DNA of 64,000 bases from Serripes groenlandicus (taxonomy: Eukaryota > Mollusca > Bivalvia > Cardiida > Cardiidae), in assembly GCA_031761405.1 (NCBI GenBank), contig JASEVX010000005.1, positions 32,289,127 to 32,353,126 of the forward strand. The letters run 5' to 3'. The first letter of the stretch is position 1. Each line of letters starts with the position of its first letter. The notes under the pieces are model-generated. The model searched no databases. It saw nothing but the letters and a program-made list of their open reading frames with translations, and was not told the DNA's origin. Shown here in pieces: positions 10,779 through 21,180 of the stretch. Both the position numbers and the translations under genes were made by a program.

Positions 10779-10890
10779 AAAAAGCATCAAAAAGTGTGTG
10801 TATCAATGAAAGAGTCAACTAGTACATTACATTTTATACACTGTTGGTAGATTCTTCCAAATTGAAAACATATACATTATGAAAGATAAA

Positions 10891-11036
10891 CGCTTTCCCA
10901 CTTACAACAAATCTTCAGCAGATACATTTATTAATGCAAAATAAGGATGAAATATATTGTGCCAGAAGGAGAATTTTTGCATTATTAACATATTCTCCCT
11001 ACCACAATATCATATGTCTGCATATGAGAAAGGGTA
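10891..11036. mobile_element. M1 MITE, shortened
   Basis: 'cgctttcccacttacaacaa' to 'catatgagaaaggg', with the partial core 'gtgccagaaggagaatttt'. Ends 36 bp before the next IAP exon. Confidence 0.6.
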
Positions 11037-11071
11037 AATCATATACATGTTATTGTTCTGTTTTACTTCAG

Positions 11072-11101
11072 CTGAAGATGTAGACTCGGAGACAGAAAAT
11101 G
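11072..11101 (+). CDS. IAP gene, 30-nt micro-exon
   Basis: Short exon between acceptor 'ttttacttcag' and donor 'gtatgt' at 11102. The two leading nucleotides complete the codon left open by the 3057-3132 exon (g+ct = Ala). It then reads EDVDSETEN with one nucleotide over, which joins to the RING exon as GAT (Asp). An acidic linker just before the RING is usual in mollusc IAPs. Support is phase and splice-site agreement only, because the exon is very short. Confidence 0.55.
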
Positions 11102-11144
11102 GTATGTACTTGATAGGTTTTTCGGTAGACTTAACTATTTCCCT

Positions 11145-11320
11145 CATACAGACAGAAGTCTAGATAAGGAGGGATTAACAGCTCTTTTCCCCACAATATC
11201 TCTCTTATTATACATCCAACCCCTATGTTGTAGATACTCTAAAGAATTGTCTGATTGAGACGATTCTTTTAAGTACCAACAACATAGGGATCGCGGATAA
11301 AATAAGGATTCTTCAGCAGG
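11145..11320. mobile_element. MITE, family M2 (diverged)
   Basis: Contains 'agtctagataaggaggg', 'cttttccccacaatatctct' and 'ccctatgttgtagatact', shared with better copies at 20990, 39125, 41568 and 44288, whose ends are agagctctagataagg / ccttatctag. Confidence 0.6.
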
Positions 11321-11379
11321 CCACTTTTGAAAACATTCTGGCTATTGCAGAAATTGCTAAATCATAATACCAGTTATGG

Positions 11380-11655
11380 CGGTATTGCCTCAGTGGTGTA
11401 ATGGAAGAGGGTCTGCCTTGGGTGTGAGAGGTCGGGTTCAATCACCAATTGAGTCATACCAAATGCTTAAACAAATTGTTTTAAAAGAAATTGCTTTTCC
11501 TCCTTGACGCTCAGGATTTTGGGGTTAGCATTATGACAGACTTACTAGTGCCATGATAAAAGTACCAGTAGTACTGGTAACTTATCCAGGAATAACAGTG
11601 ATATAACTGTAAAATTGGTGAATGCGGCGTTCAACACCAAACAAACAAAACAAAG
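11380..11655 (+). mobile_element. tRNA-derived SINE
   Basis: Head 'ttgcctcagtggtgtaatgg' and B box 'gggttcaatcacc'. Body 'gtcataccaaatgct', tail 'caccaaacaaacaaaac'. Not a functional tRNA gene: the acceptor stem cannot be closed and a SINE body follows. Confidence 0.75.
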
Positions 11656-11725
11656 TCAAATATGGTGCCTATGGTCGGGCATTCCTATCTTATAGATTTA
11701 CAGTTAGTTCTCTCACACTTGCCAC

Positions 11726-11985
11726 CGCTTCACTGGTGTAGTGGTAGAGCGTCTGCCTCAGATGTGGGAGGTCGCGGGTTTGACCCCGGCCAGGTCATAC
11801 TTTAAACATGGTAGTAATGGCTTTCTCTGCTAGGCTCTCAGGATTGTGGGGTTAGCATTTTGACTGACTGACTGATGTCCGGATACATGAACTAGTAGCA
11901 CTGGTAAGTTACCCAGGAAATGCTGTGATATAACTGGCCTTTTTTTTGAAAGCGTTGTAATCAATAAATCATAAATCTATCAATC
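11726..11985 (+). mobile_element. tRNA-derived SINE
   Basis: Head 'cttcactggtgtagtggtag' and B box 'gggtttgacccc', body with 'actagtagcactggtaagtt', tail 'aatcaataaatc'. Same subfamily as the preceding SINE. Confidence 0.75.
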
Positions 11986-12029
11986 AATCTCAGGCTTGAC
12001 TTTACACTGAGTAATTCATTTATTTTTTA

Positions 12030-12237
12030 GGGTTTTACGCCGCTTTCAACATTATTTCAGTTATATCACGGCGACAGTTCACTTATTCATGATCCCTGGG
12101 TAAACAAACCAGTACTAGGCTAGAAAATGTGCCTTGCCCAAGGGCACTCAACCATGACCGAGGTGCCGCGACTGGGGATTGAACCCGGGAGACCCAGTTT
12201 CAAAATCCCCGACGCTAACCACTCGACCACAGCGGAT
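12030..12237 (-). mobile_element. tRNA-derived SINE (minus)
   Basis: Reads in reverse: head at the right (gtggtcgagtggttagcg type, B box 'gggttcaatcccc'), body 'cctagtactggtttgtttac', tail ending near 12030. Confidence 0.75.
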
Positions 12238-12396
12238 TCCTTTACACTGAGTAAACAAGTGAGAGTAATTCTGCACATCTTAAACTTTACAAGAATAAAG
12301 TAGGTGTTTGTTGAAATATTCCTTGAAATAATTCTTTCAAAGATTGAAATGAAAATTTGCCAAAAGGTTCTGCATGTGGTTAGAAATGTCTTATTT

Positions 12397-12570
12397 AACC
12401 CTTTTCCTCATAAAGACTCTTTCTGACGCCTCTGCGGCAGACAGCTTTTTGCCACAATGTTTTCCACTTTTAGTCATATGTTATCCATTCAATTATAGAG
12501 ATTTTCTATTTTTTGACAAAATATGTCCAAAGTCGTCTGCTGCAGAATTGTTGTATGAGGGAAAGGGTTA
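12397..12570. mobile_element. M1 MITE, half core
   Basis: 'aacccttttcctcataaaga' to 'gtatgagggaaagggtt'. One arm of the central hairpin is deleted. A further decayed copy follows at about 12580-12696. Confidence 0.65.
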
Positions 12571-12789
12571 AGACTTTTTATCTCAAGCAGATGACCTGGA
12601 AACATCTAGGCATCAATATGGAAGATCTATAAATAAAAGTTCTATCGTGGAATAGAGTTGAAAAGGAAAAATATGTCTGCAAATGGCAAAGGGTTAAAGA
12701 AATATTAATGAATTTATTTTTAATAAAGCAATTCTCTTTCCTGAAATCTGATGATGGAACGGCTTTTGAAATCTAAGCCAGATACAGAT

Positions 12790-13155
12790 GATATTACCTA
12801 TGCAGCAGATGACTTTCGGAAACATCGGTGAGAAAAGAGATATTGCTCAAATTGCGCAATTTCTCTTTTTCCATTCTGTTTTCAACTCTGTATGTACATC
12901 ATATATTTTATTTATAACAGGAATATTTCCTCAGTCTTTTAGAAAGCATATGACATTAAAAATATTATACTTTGTAAACAGTCATCTATTTTCCCACATG
13001 CAGATGCGTTTTGATGCATGTGCAGCTGAGGCCTTTGTGGAAAGGATAACAACTGTATTCAATGACTATATTGTCATCTGCAGAGGTAATCCATAAACTA
13101 ACCTTGATATTTTCAAGGTCGTCTACTGCAGATTGTTTGTATGTACGAAAAGGTT
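12790..13155. mobile_element. Two adjoining degenerate M1 MITEs
   Basis: First core 'gagaaaagagatattgctca..gcgcaatttctctttttcc'. Second copy from 'ttttcccacatgcagatgcg' to 'gtatgtacgaaaaggtt'. They fill the end of the last IAP intron. Confidence 0.6.
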
Positions 13156-13195
13156 AAAACAAACCTTTTTAGCATAGTTTGTGTATTTCTCACAG

Positions 13196-13392
13196 ATCCT
13201 GAATATTTACAAAAAGAGAACCAGCGCCTGAGGATGATCATAAAGTGTGTGAAATGTAAGATACGGGATGCCAACATTCTGTTTATACCATGTATTCACC
13301 ACAATATGTGCGAGGAATGCGCAGCAGATACCCTTCTTTGCCCGGCTTGTGGTCGTGTCATTGACAAAAAGGTGAAAACATACATGTCTTAA
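13196..13392 (+). CDS. IAP gene, terminal RING-finger exon
   Basis: Last exon of the IAP gene, from acceptor 'tttctcacag' to a TAA stop. After DPEYLQKENQRLR it encodes a C3HC4 RING: CVKC, a C-I-H motif after LFIP, C-x2-C in NMCEECA, then CPAC, ending VKTYMS. This is the standard C-terminal RING of IAPs, an E3 ubiquitin ligase module that acts in the cytosol on caspases or adaptor proteins. All eight zinc ligands are present. The two leading nucleotides complete the Asp codon from the micro-exon. With the BIR half-exon the visible part codes for about 150 residues; the 5' exons lie left of the window or are lost. The intact RING contrasts with the damaged BIR. Confidence 0.9.
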
Positions 13393-14835
13393 ATAGTTAA
13401 AGGATTAATGAAGGAAAATCTTGTTAACACTCTGGAGGCCGCATTTTTAACTTAAAGTGTTTGTTTTGATCATAAGTTAAGTTCTAATATGGGTCATGTT
13501 GGGTGAAAAACTAGGTCAATCTGCCAAATTAAAGGAAATTCTTGTTAACACTCTGGAAGTCACATTTTTGTCTCGCCCACGATAGTGGAGTGAGACAAAG
13601 CAGTCACTTTTTCGGCGACGACGGCCGCTTTTACAAAAAGCTATATCTCGGCAACCCCTGCTTGAATTTTTCTGAAACTTTGTCAGATGTATTGTTTGGT
13701 CAAGAGTTATTGTCTTGAAGATTTTATAGGCTAATGTTGAGTCAAAAACTAGATCACTATGCCAAATTGTAATTGTTAACACTGGAGACCACATTTTTAG
13801 ATCACCTGAGCCAAAAGGCTTAAGGTGATCTATTCTGATCACTCTATCCGTCATTCGACCGTCGTTAACTTAAATCCAATATGCTGTCCTAACGAGATTG
13901 GGTTAACTTGTGGGATTACGACACTGGTAACATAGGTCGCTGATTCGCCAGTCGAACGTTTAGTCGGTTTAGTTTAGTCTCCCCAGGTCTGGTTTTCACA
14001 AAATGTGCTATTTTATGTTGTTTATAATGGACATTTGCAGCCAATATTATGCCATTACAGTGTTTTTTAAAAAGAAAACGTAATAAATAATTAACAAATG
14101 TGGTAAATCCTTAAAACATTCTAAAGCTCACCTTTGCACGAAGTGCTCCAGGTGAGCTATTGTGATCACATTTTGTCCGGCGTCCGTCCGGCGTGCGTCG
14201 TCAACAGTTACTTTGTTAACAATCTACAGGCTACATTTTGCATCCCATCTTCATGAAAGTTTATCAGAACATTGATCTCCATCAAATCTTGGACAAGTTC
14301 GAAACTGGGCCATATGAGGTCAAAAATTTGGTCACTATGTCAAATTGAAAGGAAAAAATCTTGTTAACACTGGAGGCTGCATTTTAAACTTGAACATGTT
14401 GAAACTTTATCAGAATGTCTCGAAGATGGGTCATGTTGGGTCAAAAAGTAGGTCACTATATCAAATTGAAGGAAAATCTCGTTATCACTCTAGAGGCCTC
14501 AAGTTTTGCTTCAGCTGTTTGAAATTTCGTCAGAATGTTTGTCTTAATGATATCTAGGTCAAGTTTGAATATGAGTTATATTGGGTCAGAAACTAGGTCA
14601 CTAGGTTAAATTGAAGAGAAATCTTGTTAACATTCTGGAGGCTGCATTTTTAACTTGAGCATGTTGAAACTTTATCAGAATGTTTGTCTTGATGATATGT
14701 AGGCCAAGTTTGAATTGGGGTCATGTCTGTTCAAAAACTAGGTCATTAGGCCAAATTGAATGAAAATCGTGTTAACACTGTAAAAGCCGCATTTTTTGCT
14801 TCAGCAGCTTAAAATGTGGTCATAATGTTTATCTA
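13393..14835. repeat. Reiterated ~150-bp repeat
   Basis: No gene. Units share 'aaatcttgttaacactctgg', 'tggaggccgcatttttaact', 'gttgaaactttatcagaatg' and 'aaactaggtcactaggtcaa'. Two starts are visible: 'tctcgcccacgatagtgg' (13570) and 'gctcacctttgcacgaagtg' (14130). The end abuts a truncated IgGFc-like copy. Related sequence is at 28.6-29.1 and 59.9-60.3 kb. Confidence 0.7.
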
Positions 14836-14837
14836 GG

Positions 14838-15760
14838 GATGTCGAATATGTATTCTGATATGTACTTTGAAATAACTAGAACTGTTGACAGAAATGGAGC
14901 TCCGATACAGTCGCCATTATCCGTATTATCAAAGCTGTACAACATGACAAATACGGGTTTTTGAGCATCAATTAGTAACGGTTCTGTAGCTACGATTTCG
15001 ATGAAATCTCCGCTTGCATTTAAAGTCATGGGTCTAGTGATCGTTCCGGTTGCTTGTCTATAATAAATGTGTATCCGATTCAGATGAAATTATTCTTACA
15101 AAGTATCTTGATTTGGGATAAAGCGATGTTACTATAAAACTCGTTTCGTACATTGAAGACGGTATAAGTTGCTCAGAAACATACTCTCCTACAGAAAAGA
15201 CGATGGCCGCGTGACCACTAAATACAGCGATTGGTTTATCAATAAAAATGATCGTTCCAGTTAGGTCCTGTAAATTTCTGTAGAGATAAGTTTGTTTGTT
15301 GTCCAGGTAGAAGGTAAAGTTACTGATTGAACTGTTTCCAATGCATGCTGTGACATGCACTGATGAGTTATCTTGTGTACCAACGACTAGAAAGTTACTG
15401 TGATAATCCGGATACCTCGTGTTTGGATAATAACTTGACACGATATAACGAGTTGATAGGCATTCTCTCGTGGCAGGATGAGGAAGATCCTCCGTATGTT
15501 ATAAGTACCAACGAGATATCAACGGCACTGTACTGTGGCATTCTGTGTCTGTATTATAGATCCGTTAATGGGTATTGTATGAGTGTTGTTTGTTACGGTA
15601 AATGTACTGTTCATACCTATTGATGGTGCGAGTATAGTAACTAAACCTGTTGAGTTAGTGGAGGCTTCCAGCGATATCGACATGTCACTTATATACGATG
15701 GTAGTACACCTACCTAAAACTCCCTTCCTGTGGTATCTTTAATAATAATATGTATCTCTA
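14838..15760 (-). pseudogene. Broken IgGFc-binding-like exon, copy 1
   Basis: Related to the intact copy at 56.1-57.4 kb through most of its length. Two readable pieces remain: one carrying VVGTQDNSSVHV and DKPIAVFSGHAAIVF, and one carrying NASGDFIEIVATEP. Damage visible: TAC became TAG in the REFY motif (15714-15716), a roughly 30-nt loss and other indels around 15460-15560, and a small deletion near 15060 that shifts the frame after SESDTH. The 3' quarter is missing, cut off at 14838 where the reiterated repeat begins. It is a dead copy of the gene family described at 56104. Confidence 0.8.
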
Positions 15761-15879
15761 AGTTTACATAGCATTTCTCCCCGAAATACGGGGTAATGCT
15801 GTTCATTCTCCATACTATAAAAGATAATTATCTCTAAAACAACGAAATAGGTATCTCCCAAAACAGAGTGTTGGTGTTT

Positions 15880-16070
15880 TCAGTTATATCATGGCATTTC
15901 CTGGGTACGTTACCAGTACTAGTTGCCAATTTATCCCGACACCAATCAGTCAAACGTAATGCTACCAGAGCGTCAAGGAAGGCAGCCATATCTACCATGT
16001 TTAAAGTCTTTGGTATGACCCGGCCGGCAATCGAACCCGAAACATCCATTTATTATGAAATGAGCAACAT
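15880..16070 (-). mobile_element. tRNA-derived SINE (minus)
   Basis: Reverse-oriented: 'cagttatatcatggcatttc' tail side, head side 'atgacccggccggcaatcga'. The same SINE at the same distance from the 65-bp satellite occurs at 63300-63500, so this block is duplicated. Confidence 0.7.
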
Positions 16071-16139
16071 CACAGAAAATCTGACTTCCGGGTTTTTAAA
16101 ATGCATTAATAGCACTAACGATCAAACTAGGTGCTTTTA

Positions 16140-18050
16140 TAGCCGTTACTCGGTCACTGTCGTTCTCTAAAGGCATCCAGTATGCTTGAAACTAAACAGC
16201 CAACGGGCCGTGTCTCGGTCACTGTCGTTCTCTCAAGGCATCCCGTATACTTGAAACTAAACAGCCAACGGAACGTGTCTCTGTCGCTGTCGTTCTCTCA
16301 AGGCATCCAGTATGCTTGAAACTAAACAGCCAAGGGGCCGTGTCTCTGTCGCTGTCGTTCTCTCAAGGTATCCAGTATGCTTGAAACTAAACAACCAACG
16401 GGCCGTGTCTCTGTCGCTGTCGTTCTCTCAAGGCATCCAGTATGCTTGAAACTAAACAGCTAACGAGCCGTGTCTCGGTCACTGTCGTTCTCTCAAGGCA
16501 TCCATTATGCTTGAAACTAAACAGCCAACGGGCCGTGTCTCGGTCACTGTCGTTCTCTCAAGGTATCCAATATGCTTTAAACTAAGCAGCCAATGGGCCG
16601 TGTCTCGGTCCCTGTCGTTCTCTCAAGGCATCCAGTATACTTGAAACTAAACAGCCAACGGGCCGTGTCTTTGTCGCTGTCGTTCTCTCAAGGCATCCAG
16701 TATGCTTGAAACTAAACAGCTAACGAGCCGTGTCTCGGTCACTGTCGTTCTCTCAAGGCATCCACTACGTTAGAAACTAAACAGCCGACGGGCCGTGTCT
16801 CGGTCACTGTCGTTCTCTCAAGGCATCCAGTATACTTGAAACTAAACAGCCAACGGGCCGTGTCTTTGTCGCTGTCGTTCTCTCAAGGCATCCAGTATGC
16901 TTGAAACTAAACAGCCAACGGGCCGTGTCTCGGTCACTTTTGTCCTCTCAAGGCATCAAATATACTTGAAACTAAACAGCCAACGGGCCGTGTCTCTGTC
17001 GTTTTCTCAAGGCATCCAGTATACTTGAAACTAAACAGCCAACGGGTCGTGTCTCGGTCACTGTCGTTCCCTCAAGGCATCCAGTTTGCTTGAAACTCAA
17101 CAGCCAATGGGTCGTGTCTCGGTCACTGTCGTTCCCTCAAGGCATCCAGTTTGCTTGAAACTAAACAGCCAATGGGTCGTGTCTCGGTCACTGTCGTTCT
17201 TTCAAGGCATCCAGTATGCTTTAAACTAAACAGTCAACGGGCCGTGTCTCGGTCACTGTCGTTCTCTCAAGGCATCCATAATGCTTGAAATTAAACAGCC
17301 AACGGGTCGTGTCTCGGTCACTGTCGTTCTCTCAATGCATCAAGTATGCTTGAAACAAAACAGCCAACGGGTCGTGTCTCGGTCACTGTCGTTCCCTCAA
17401 GGCATCAAGTATGCTTGAAACGAAACAGCCAACGGGTCGTGTCCAGTTTGCCTGAAACTAAACAGCCAACGGGTCGTGTCTCGGTCACTTTTGTTTCCTC
17501 AAGGCATCCAGTTTGCTTGAAACTAAACAGCCAATGGGCCGTGTCTCGGTCACTGTCGTTCTCTCAAGGCATCCAGTATGCTTTAAACTAAACAGCCAAC
17601 GGGCCGTGTCTCGGTCACTGTCGTTCTCTCAAGGCATCCATTATGCTTGAAACTAAACAGCCAACGGGCCGTGTCTCCGGTCACTGTCGTTCTCTCAAGG
17701 CATCCATTATGCTTGAAACTAAACAGTCAACGGGCCGTGTCTCGGTCACTGTCGTTCTATTAAGGCATCCAGTATACTTGAAACTAAACAGCCAACGGGC
17801 CGTGTCTCGGTCACTGTCGTTCTCTTAAGGCATCCATTATTCTTGAAACTAAACAGCCAACGGGCCGTGTCACGGTCACTGTCGTTCTCTCAAGGCATCC
17901 ATTATGCTTAAAACTAAACAGCCAACGGGCCGTGTCTCGGTCACTGTCGTTCTCTCAAGGCATCCATAATGCTTGAAACTAAACAGTCAACGGGCCGTGT
18001 CTCGGTCACTGTCGTTCTCTGAAGGCATTCATTATGCTTGAAACTAAACA
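16140..18050. repeat. 65-bp satellite, about 29 units
   Basis: Unit contains 'ggcatccagtatgcttgaaa', 'ctaaacagccaacgggccgt' and 'gtctcggtcactgtcgttct'. Units differ by a few bases and some are shortened. Short open frames within it are by-products. The array ends at 'cagccaatcagactacacgg', a flank that recurs inverted at about 25.48 kb. Confidence 0.95.
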
Positions 18051-18167
18051 GCCAATCAGACTACACGGATGCACATGCTGATACGGATCGCCGTTGGTCT
18101 AAAAGTCGCGTTTCCTTTGCCGTTGTTCAAATATAATTTGTCGTGCATACTTTCACGGTTGTAAAAT

Positions 18168-18325
18168 AACACCTTAGAAAACATTGCGGCAAAAGGAGAA
18201 ATATTTCATGATAACACAATTTTCAAATCTAATCAATACTTACACTTTCATTTAAAATGATTCGCCATATTCTTGCAGTTATTTTTGAAGTCGTCTGTTG
18301 CAGATTATTTTTGTAATGGAAAATC
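18168..18325. mobile_element. M1 MITE
   Basis: 'aaaacattgcggcaaaagga' to 'gtcgtctgttgcagatt'. Its inverted counterpart is at about 25325-25420, so it predates the local inversion or duplication. Confidence 0.6.
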
Positions 18326-18429
18326 TTGGATTGTATGAAACGATCGTAATACTAGTAGCATGTCCAGCGTTAATGATAACATATGAGAAGCTGCCGTTGA
18401 TCGAGTTTTATATAAGCTTACATTTTATT

Positions 18430-18453
18430 GGAAGCCGCCAGTAGGCGGCTTCC
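18430..18453. other. Perfect 10-bp stem-loop
   Basis: GGAAGCCGCC, loop AGTA, GGCGGCTTCC. GC-rich hairpin in AT-rich surroundings, of the kind seen near the 3' end of Helitron-like elements. No element boundaries could be assigned. The rest of 18.46-18.98 kb holds nothing I recognise. Confidence 0.5.
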
Positions 18454-19112
18454 TGTAGGAATGCCTAGAAATTTAGCACAAGGAGAATATTTAGACCTGC
18501 CAGTGTGACCACATATCGGGATTTCTCTTTTTCCTTCCTTACTACATTAATTCAAGGTAATGACTTTTAAAACATCCATTTTACACTCTATATACATGTG
18601 TGAGTTTTACAAATTAAAAACAAAAGACAAAGGCCAGTATATTAATTGAATGTATGTACATTCTTATTTAAGTGAAATTCATACTGTATCTAGTCTAAAC
18701 AGTCAAACTAAATTGGTTACCTGCCTATACGCTGTATTAGTTCGCGCGTGGTCATCGGAGAAAATTGGAATTGAAGTGTGAGTATTTTACATGGGAAGGT
18801 ATAGGAAAATCTCACATATTCAAATTATTTCAAAGCAATATTATGAAGATGAGATGTGATAAATTAATACCAAATTTCTCACAAACTTCACCATACAACT
18901 CCACACACACACTATTAACAATATCTATGATATACCATGAATCACTTTTTTATCATTTTGCATGATTCTTAGCTGGACTGCTACTTAAAAGAGAAATGAA
19001 ACTTTTCTTGAAACTTGTCAAACACCCCTCATACAGTTACATTTAGTGTTATATATATTGATCAAGGTTTAATAATTTTGCATTAAGTCGTTAAGTTTTC
19101 TCTAGAAAGTTC

Positions 19113-19574
19113 ATGAAGATGGTTAAAAAAACAAAGGGAAAGAGGAAGAAAGATGTAAGACCTACAAAGGTTAAGACCAAAAACAATAGCATAGCTGAGA
19201 GTCATTCTAATCATCAAAGTCAAGGTGAAGGACATTTTACAGAGATTGTGTTCCACAATGAAGACCCAAATAACAAGGAAAAAGATCATGTTGTAGAGAA
19301 ATATCCCTCTCACTCGGACGGTACTATAATGATGTACAATCCCTATAATGGTTTATTGCAATCACATCATGAACACGGTCAATTAGGTCATCACGATGTT
19401 CATGATGTGGGAATGAACAGTCCCTATAATGGTTTATTACAATCACATCATGAACAAGGTCAATTAGGTCATCCTGATGTTCATGATGTCGGAATGAACA
19501 GTCCTATAAGTCTTCATTATGAACATAACCATTGCCACCCTGGTGTTGGGATTAGTGCTAAACAATATGAATGA
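19113..19574 (+). CDS. Histidine-rich repeat protein, copy A (unknown function)
   Basis: An uninterrupted 153-codon frame. The N-terminal ~25 residues are very lysine-rich (KKTKGKRKKD). An acidic stretch with HNEDPNNKEKDH follows, then a 27-residue repeat of the form NPYNGLLQSHHEHGQLGHHD..VHDVGM, present twice plus a partial third, then HYEHNHCHPG. Histidine clusters suggest metal binding, but no known family is recognised. A possible acceptor (ttttctctag) lies just upstream, so this may be an internal exon. Copies B and C differ in repeat number and have frameshifts or stops. At the 3' end A has one extra base (gctaaacaat against gctaacaat), so its C terminus is about 40 residues shorter than the frame in C. 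No signal peptide is visible. Confidence 0.4.
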   Translation: MKMVKKTKGKRKKDVRPTKVKTKNNSIAESHSNHQSQGEGHFTEIVFHNEDPNNKEKDHVVEKYPSHSDGTIMMYNPYNGLLQSHHEHGQLGHHDVHDVGMNSPYNGLLQSHHEQGQLGHPDVHDVGMNSPISLHYEHNHCHPGVGISAKQYE

Positions 19575-19682
19575 TTGCGAAATGCGTTATACAGAATGAC
19601 AGTTACTATGGGAATACTTCTAGCGCAGTCGCTCAGGATCTTAATATACTGACTGTGGCCATGAACTTGGTTCATCACACAA

Positions 19683-19760
19683 CCTATTGACCCATAGATA
19701 CAGTGATTATTGACCCATAGATACCGTGATTACAACCTATTAACCCATTAATACCATGAG
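19683..19760. repeat. ~30-bp tandem repeat, few units
   Basis: 'ttgacccatagatacagtga' type units, about three here. The same repeat has two to three units in copy B (37850-37940) and many in copy C (46095-46540). Confidence 0.7.
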
Positions 19761-19865
19761 TATTTGCAATGAAATTTAGAATGAGATGCAGTTACTGGCA
19801 AAGTAATTTGGAGTGTAGCACATTCGACAACCCATGATGTGATACAGAATGGTATGCTCCCTCTG

Positions 19866-20112
19866 ACAATACCTCCTCAGTGATGTAGAGGTAGAGCGTC
19901 TGCCTCGGGTGCGGGAGGTTGCGGATTCAATCACCAGCCGGGTCATACAAAAGTCTTTGAAAATTGTAGTAATGGCTGCCCTCCTTGGCACGCAGGGTTG
20001 CTGGGTTAGCATTACGATTGACTGGCTGGTTTCAAGATAAATGGACCAGTAGTATATGTACTGGTAACTTACCCAGGAAATGTCGTGATATAACTGAAAA
20101 ATTGTTTAAAGT
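19866..20112 (+). mobile_element. tRNA-derived SINE
   Basis: Head 'cctcagtgatgtagaggtag' and B box 'ggattcaatcacc', body 'gtagtaatggctgccctcct', 3' body 'ggaaatgtcgtgatataact'. Shared with units B (38055) and C (44710). Confidence 0.75.
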
Positions 20113-20317
20113 GTCGATATAGACACTGTTTGTGTTGTGCTATGATCAACAATACAACCTTTCTCAAATACAAAATCACTATAAATGAAAAGATAATCAA
20201 TTGATCATTATGAACATTTACTCCTTTTAACACTGTGTTCGCAAAAGTTGTCTTCTGCAAATTTATAATAATGCGTCTGCAGGAGGGAAAGGAATTATAG
20301 AGTGTGAAGGAACTGGA

Positions 20318-20396
20318 TTCAGGCATTGTCCAGTCATACTGAATACACTGTACAGTCATACTGGCAACACTGTCCAGTCATACTGAATACACTAAC
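20318..20396. repeat. ~23-bp tandem repeat, few units
   Basis: 'tgtccagtcatactgaatac' repeated three to four times. Expanded to about 16 units in copy B (38465-38840). Confidence 0.8.
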
Positions 20397-20443
20397 TAAT
20401 GTCTGCCACTCACAGCAATGAACAGTTAGATTTTGTCTGGTGT

Positions 20444-20665
20444 AAACCCGTTACCACATGCAGACGCATTTTGACGCAAAAGCAGCAGACGACTTTTAAA
20501 AAAATTGTGACAAAAGTTGAATTTACTCATGATGGACAATTTCTCCTTTAGCCACAATGTTTTCAACTTTATTTAACAGTTAAGCTATCTTTTATGGAGA
20601 TTTTTCAGGTTTTTGTCACCATTATTTTCGTCTGCTGCAGATTTGTTGTATGTGGGTAAGGGTTA
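20444..20665. mobile_element. M1 MITE
   Basis: 'aacccgttaccacatgcaga' to 'gtatgtgggtaagggtt', core 'tgacaaaagttgaatttact..tttagccacaat'. Confidence 0.75.
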
Positions 20666-20684
20666 AAGTGTCTGAAAGACCTTC

Positions 20685-20889
20685 AACTTTCTGACGCCTA
20701 TGCAGCAGACGGCTTTTTGAAAACTTGTCAACAAAAGAAGAAATTGCTCAAAACAAGCAATTTCTCCTTTTTGGTACCATGATTTCAACTCTATTCAATT
20801 ATTGTACTTTTATTTAAGGGAGTTTCCCATTTTTTCCGGTATGCTTTCAAAGTCGTCTGCTGCAGATGTGTTGTACGTGGGAAAGGGTT
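20685..20889. mobile_element. M1 MITE
   Basis: 'ttctgacgcctatgcagcag' to 'gtacgtgggaaagggtt', core 'aagaagaaattgctcaaaac'. Also present in unit B (38908-39082). Confidence 0.75.
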
Positions 20890-20989
20890 AACATGTCAGG
20901 AATAACTATGACTTACTGGTAAATGATAAAAAGAAGAACAACTGTTTTACGGAGTCATTTAGAAATGGACTGTTGTTGTTTTGCAGAGG

Positions 20990-21180
20990 ACTAGATAAGA
21001 GGGAGTGAACAGGTCTTTTCCCCATACTATTTCTCTTATTTACTCAACCAAATCCTATGTTGTGGGTACTTAGCATAAATGTCCCACTGAGATTATTCTT
21101 TGGATTACCCACAAAATATGGTTTGAATGTCAAAAAATGATTTTAGAAAATGACAAATGCCCCTTATCTAGAGCTCTGGT
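20990..21180. mobile_element. MITE, family M2
   Basis: Ends 'ctagataagagggagtgaac' and 'ccccttatctagagctctg'. Internal inverted pair 'atcctatgttgtgggtact' / 'acccacaaaatatgg'. Orthologous in units B and C. Confidence 0.75.

Noticed and set aside
17346..17828. Open frames in the 65-bp satellite
   Set aside because: Simple translation of the satellite; frame shifts every unit.
16140..18050. CRISPR-like array
   Set aside because: Eukaryotic DNA and the whole 65-bp unit is repeated, with no unique spacers.
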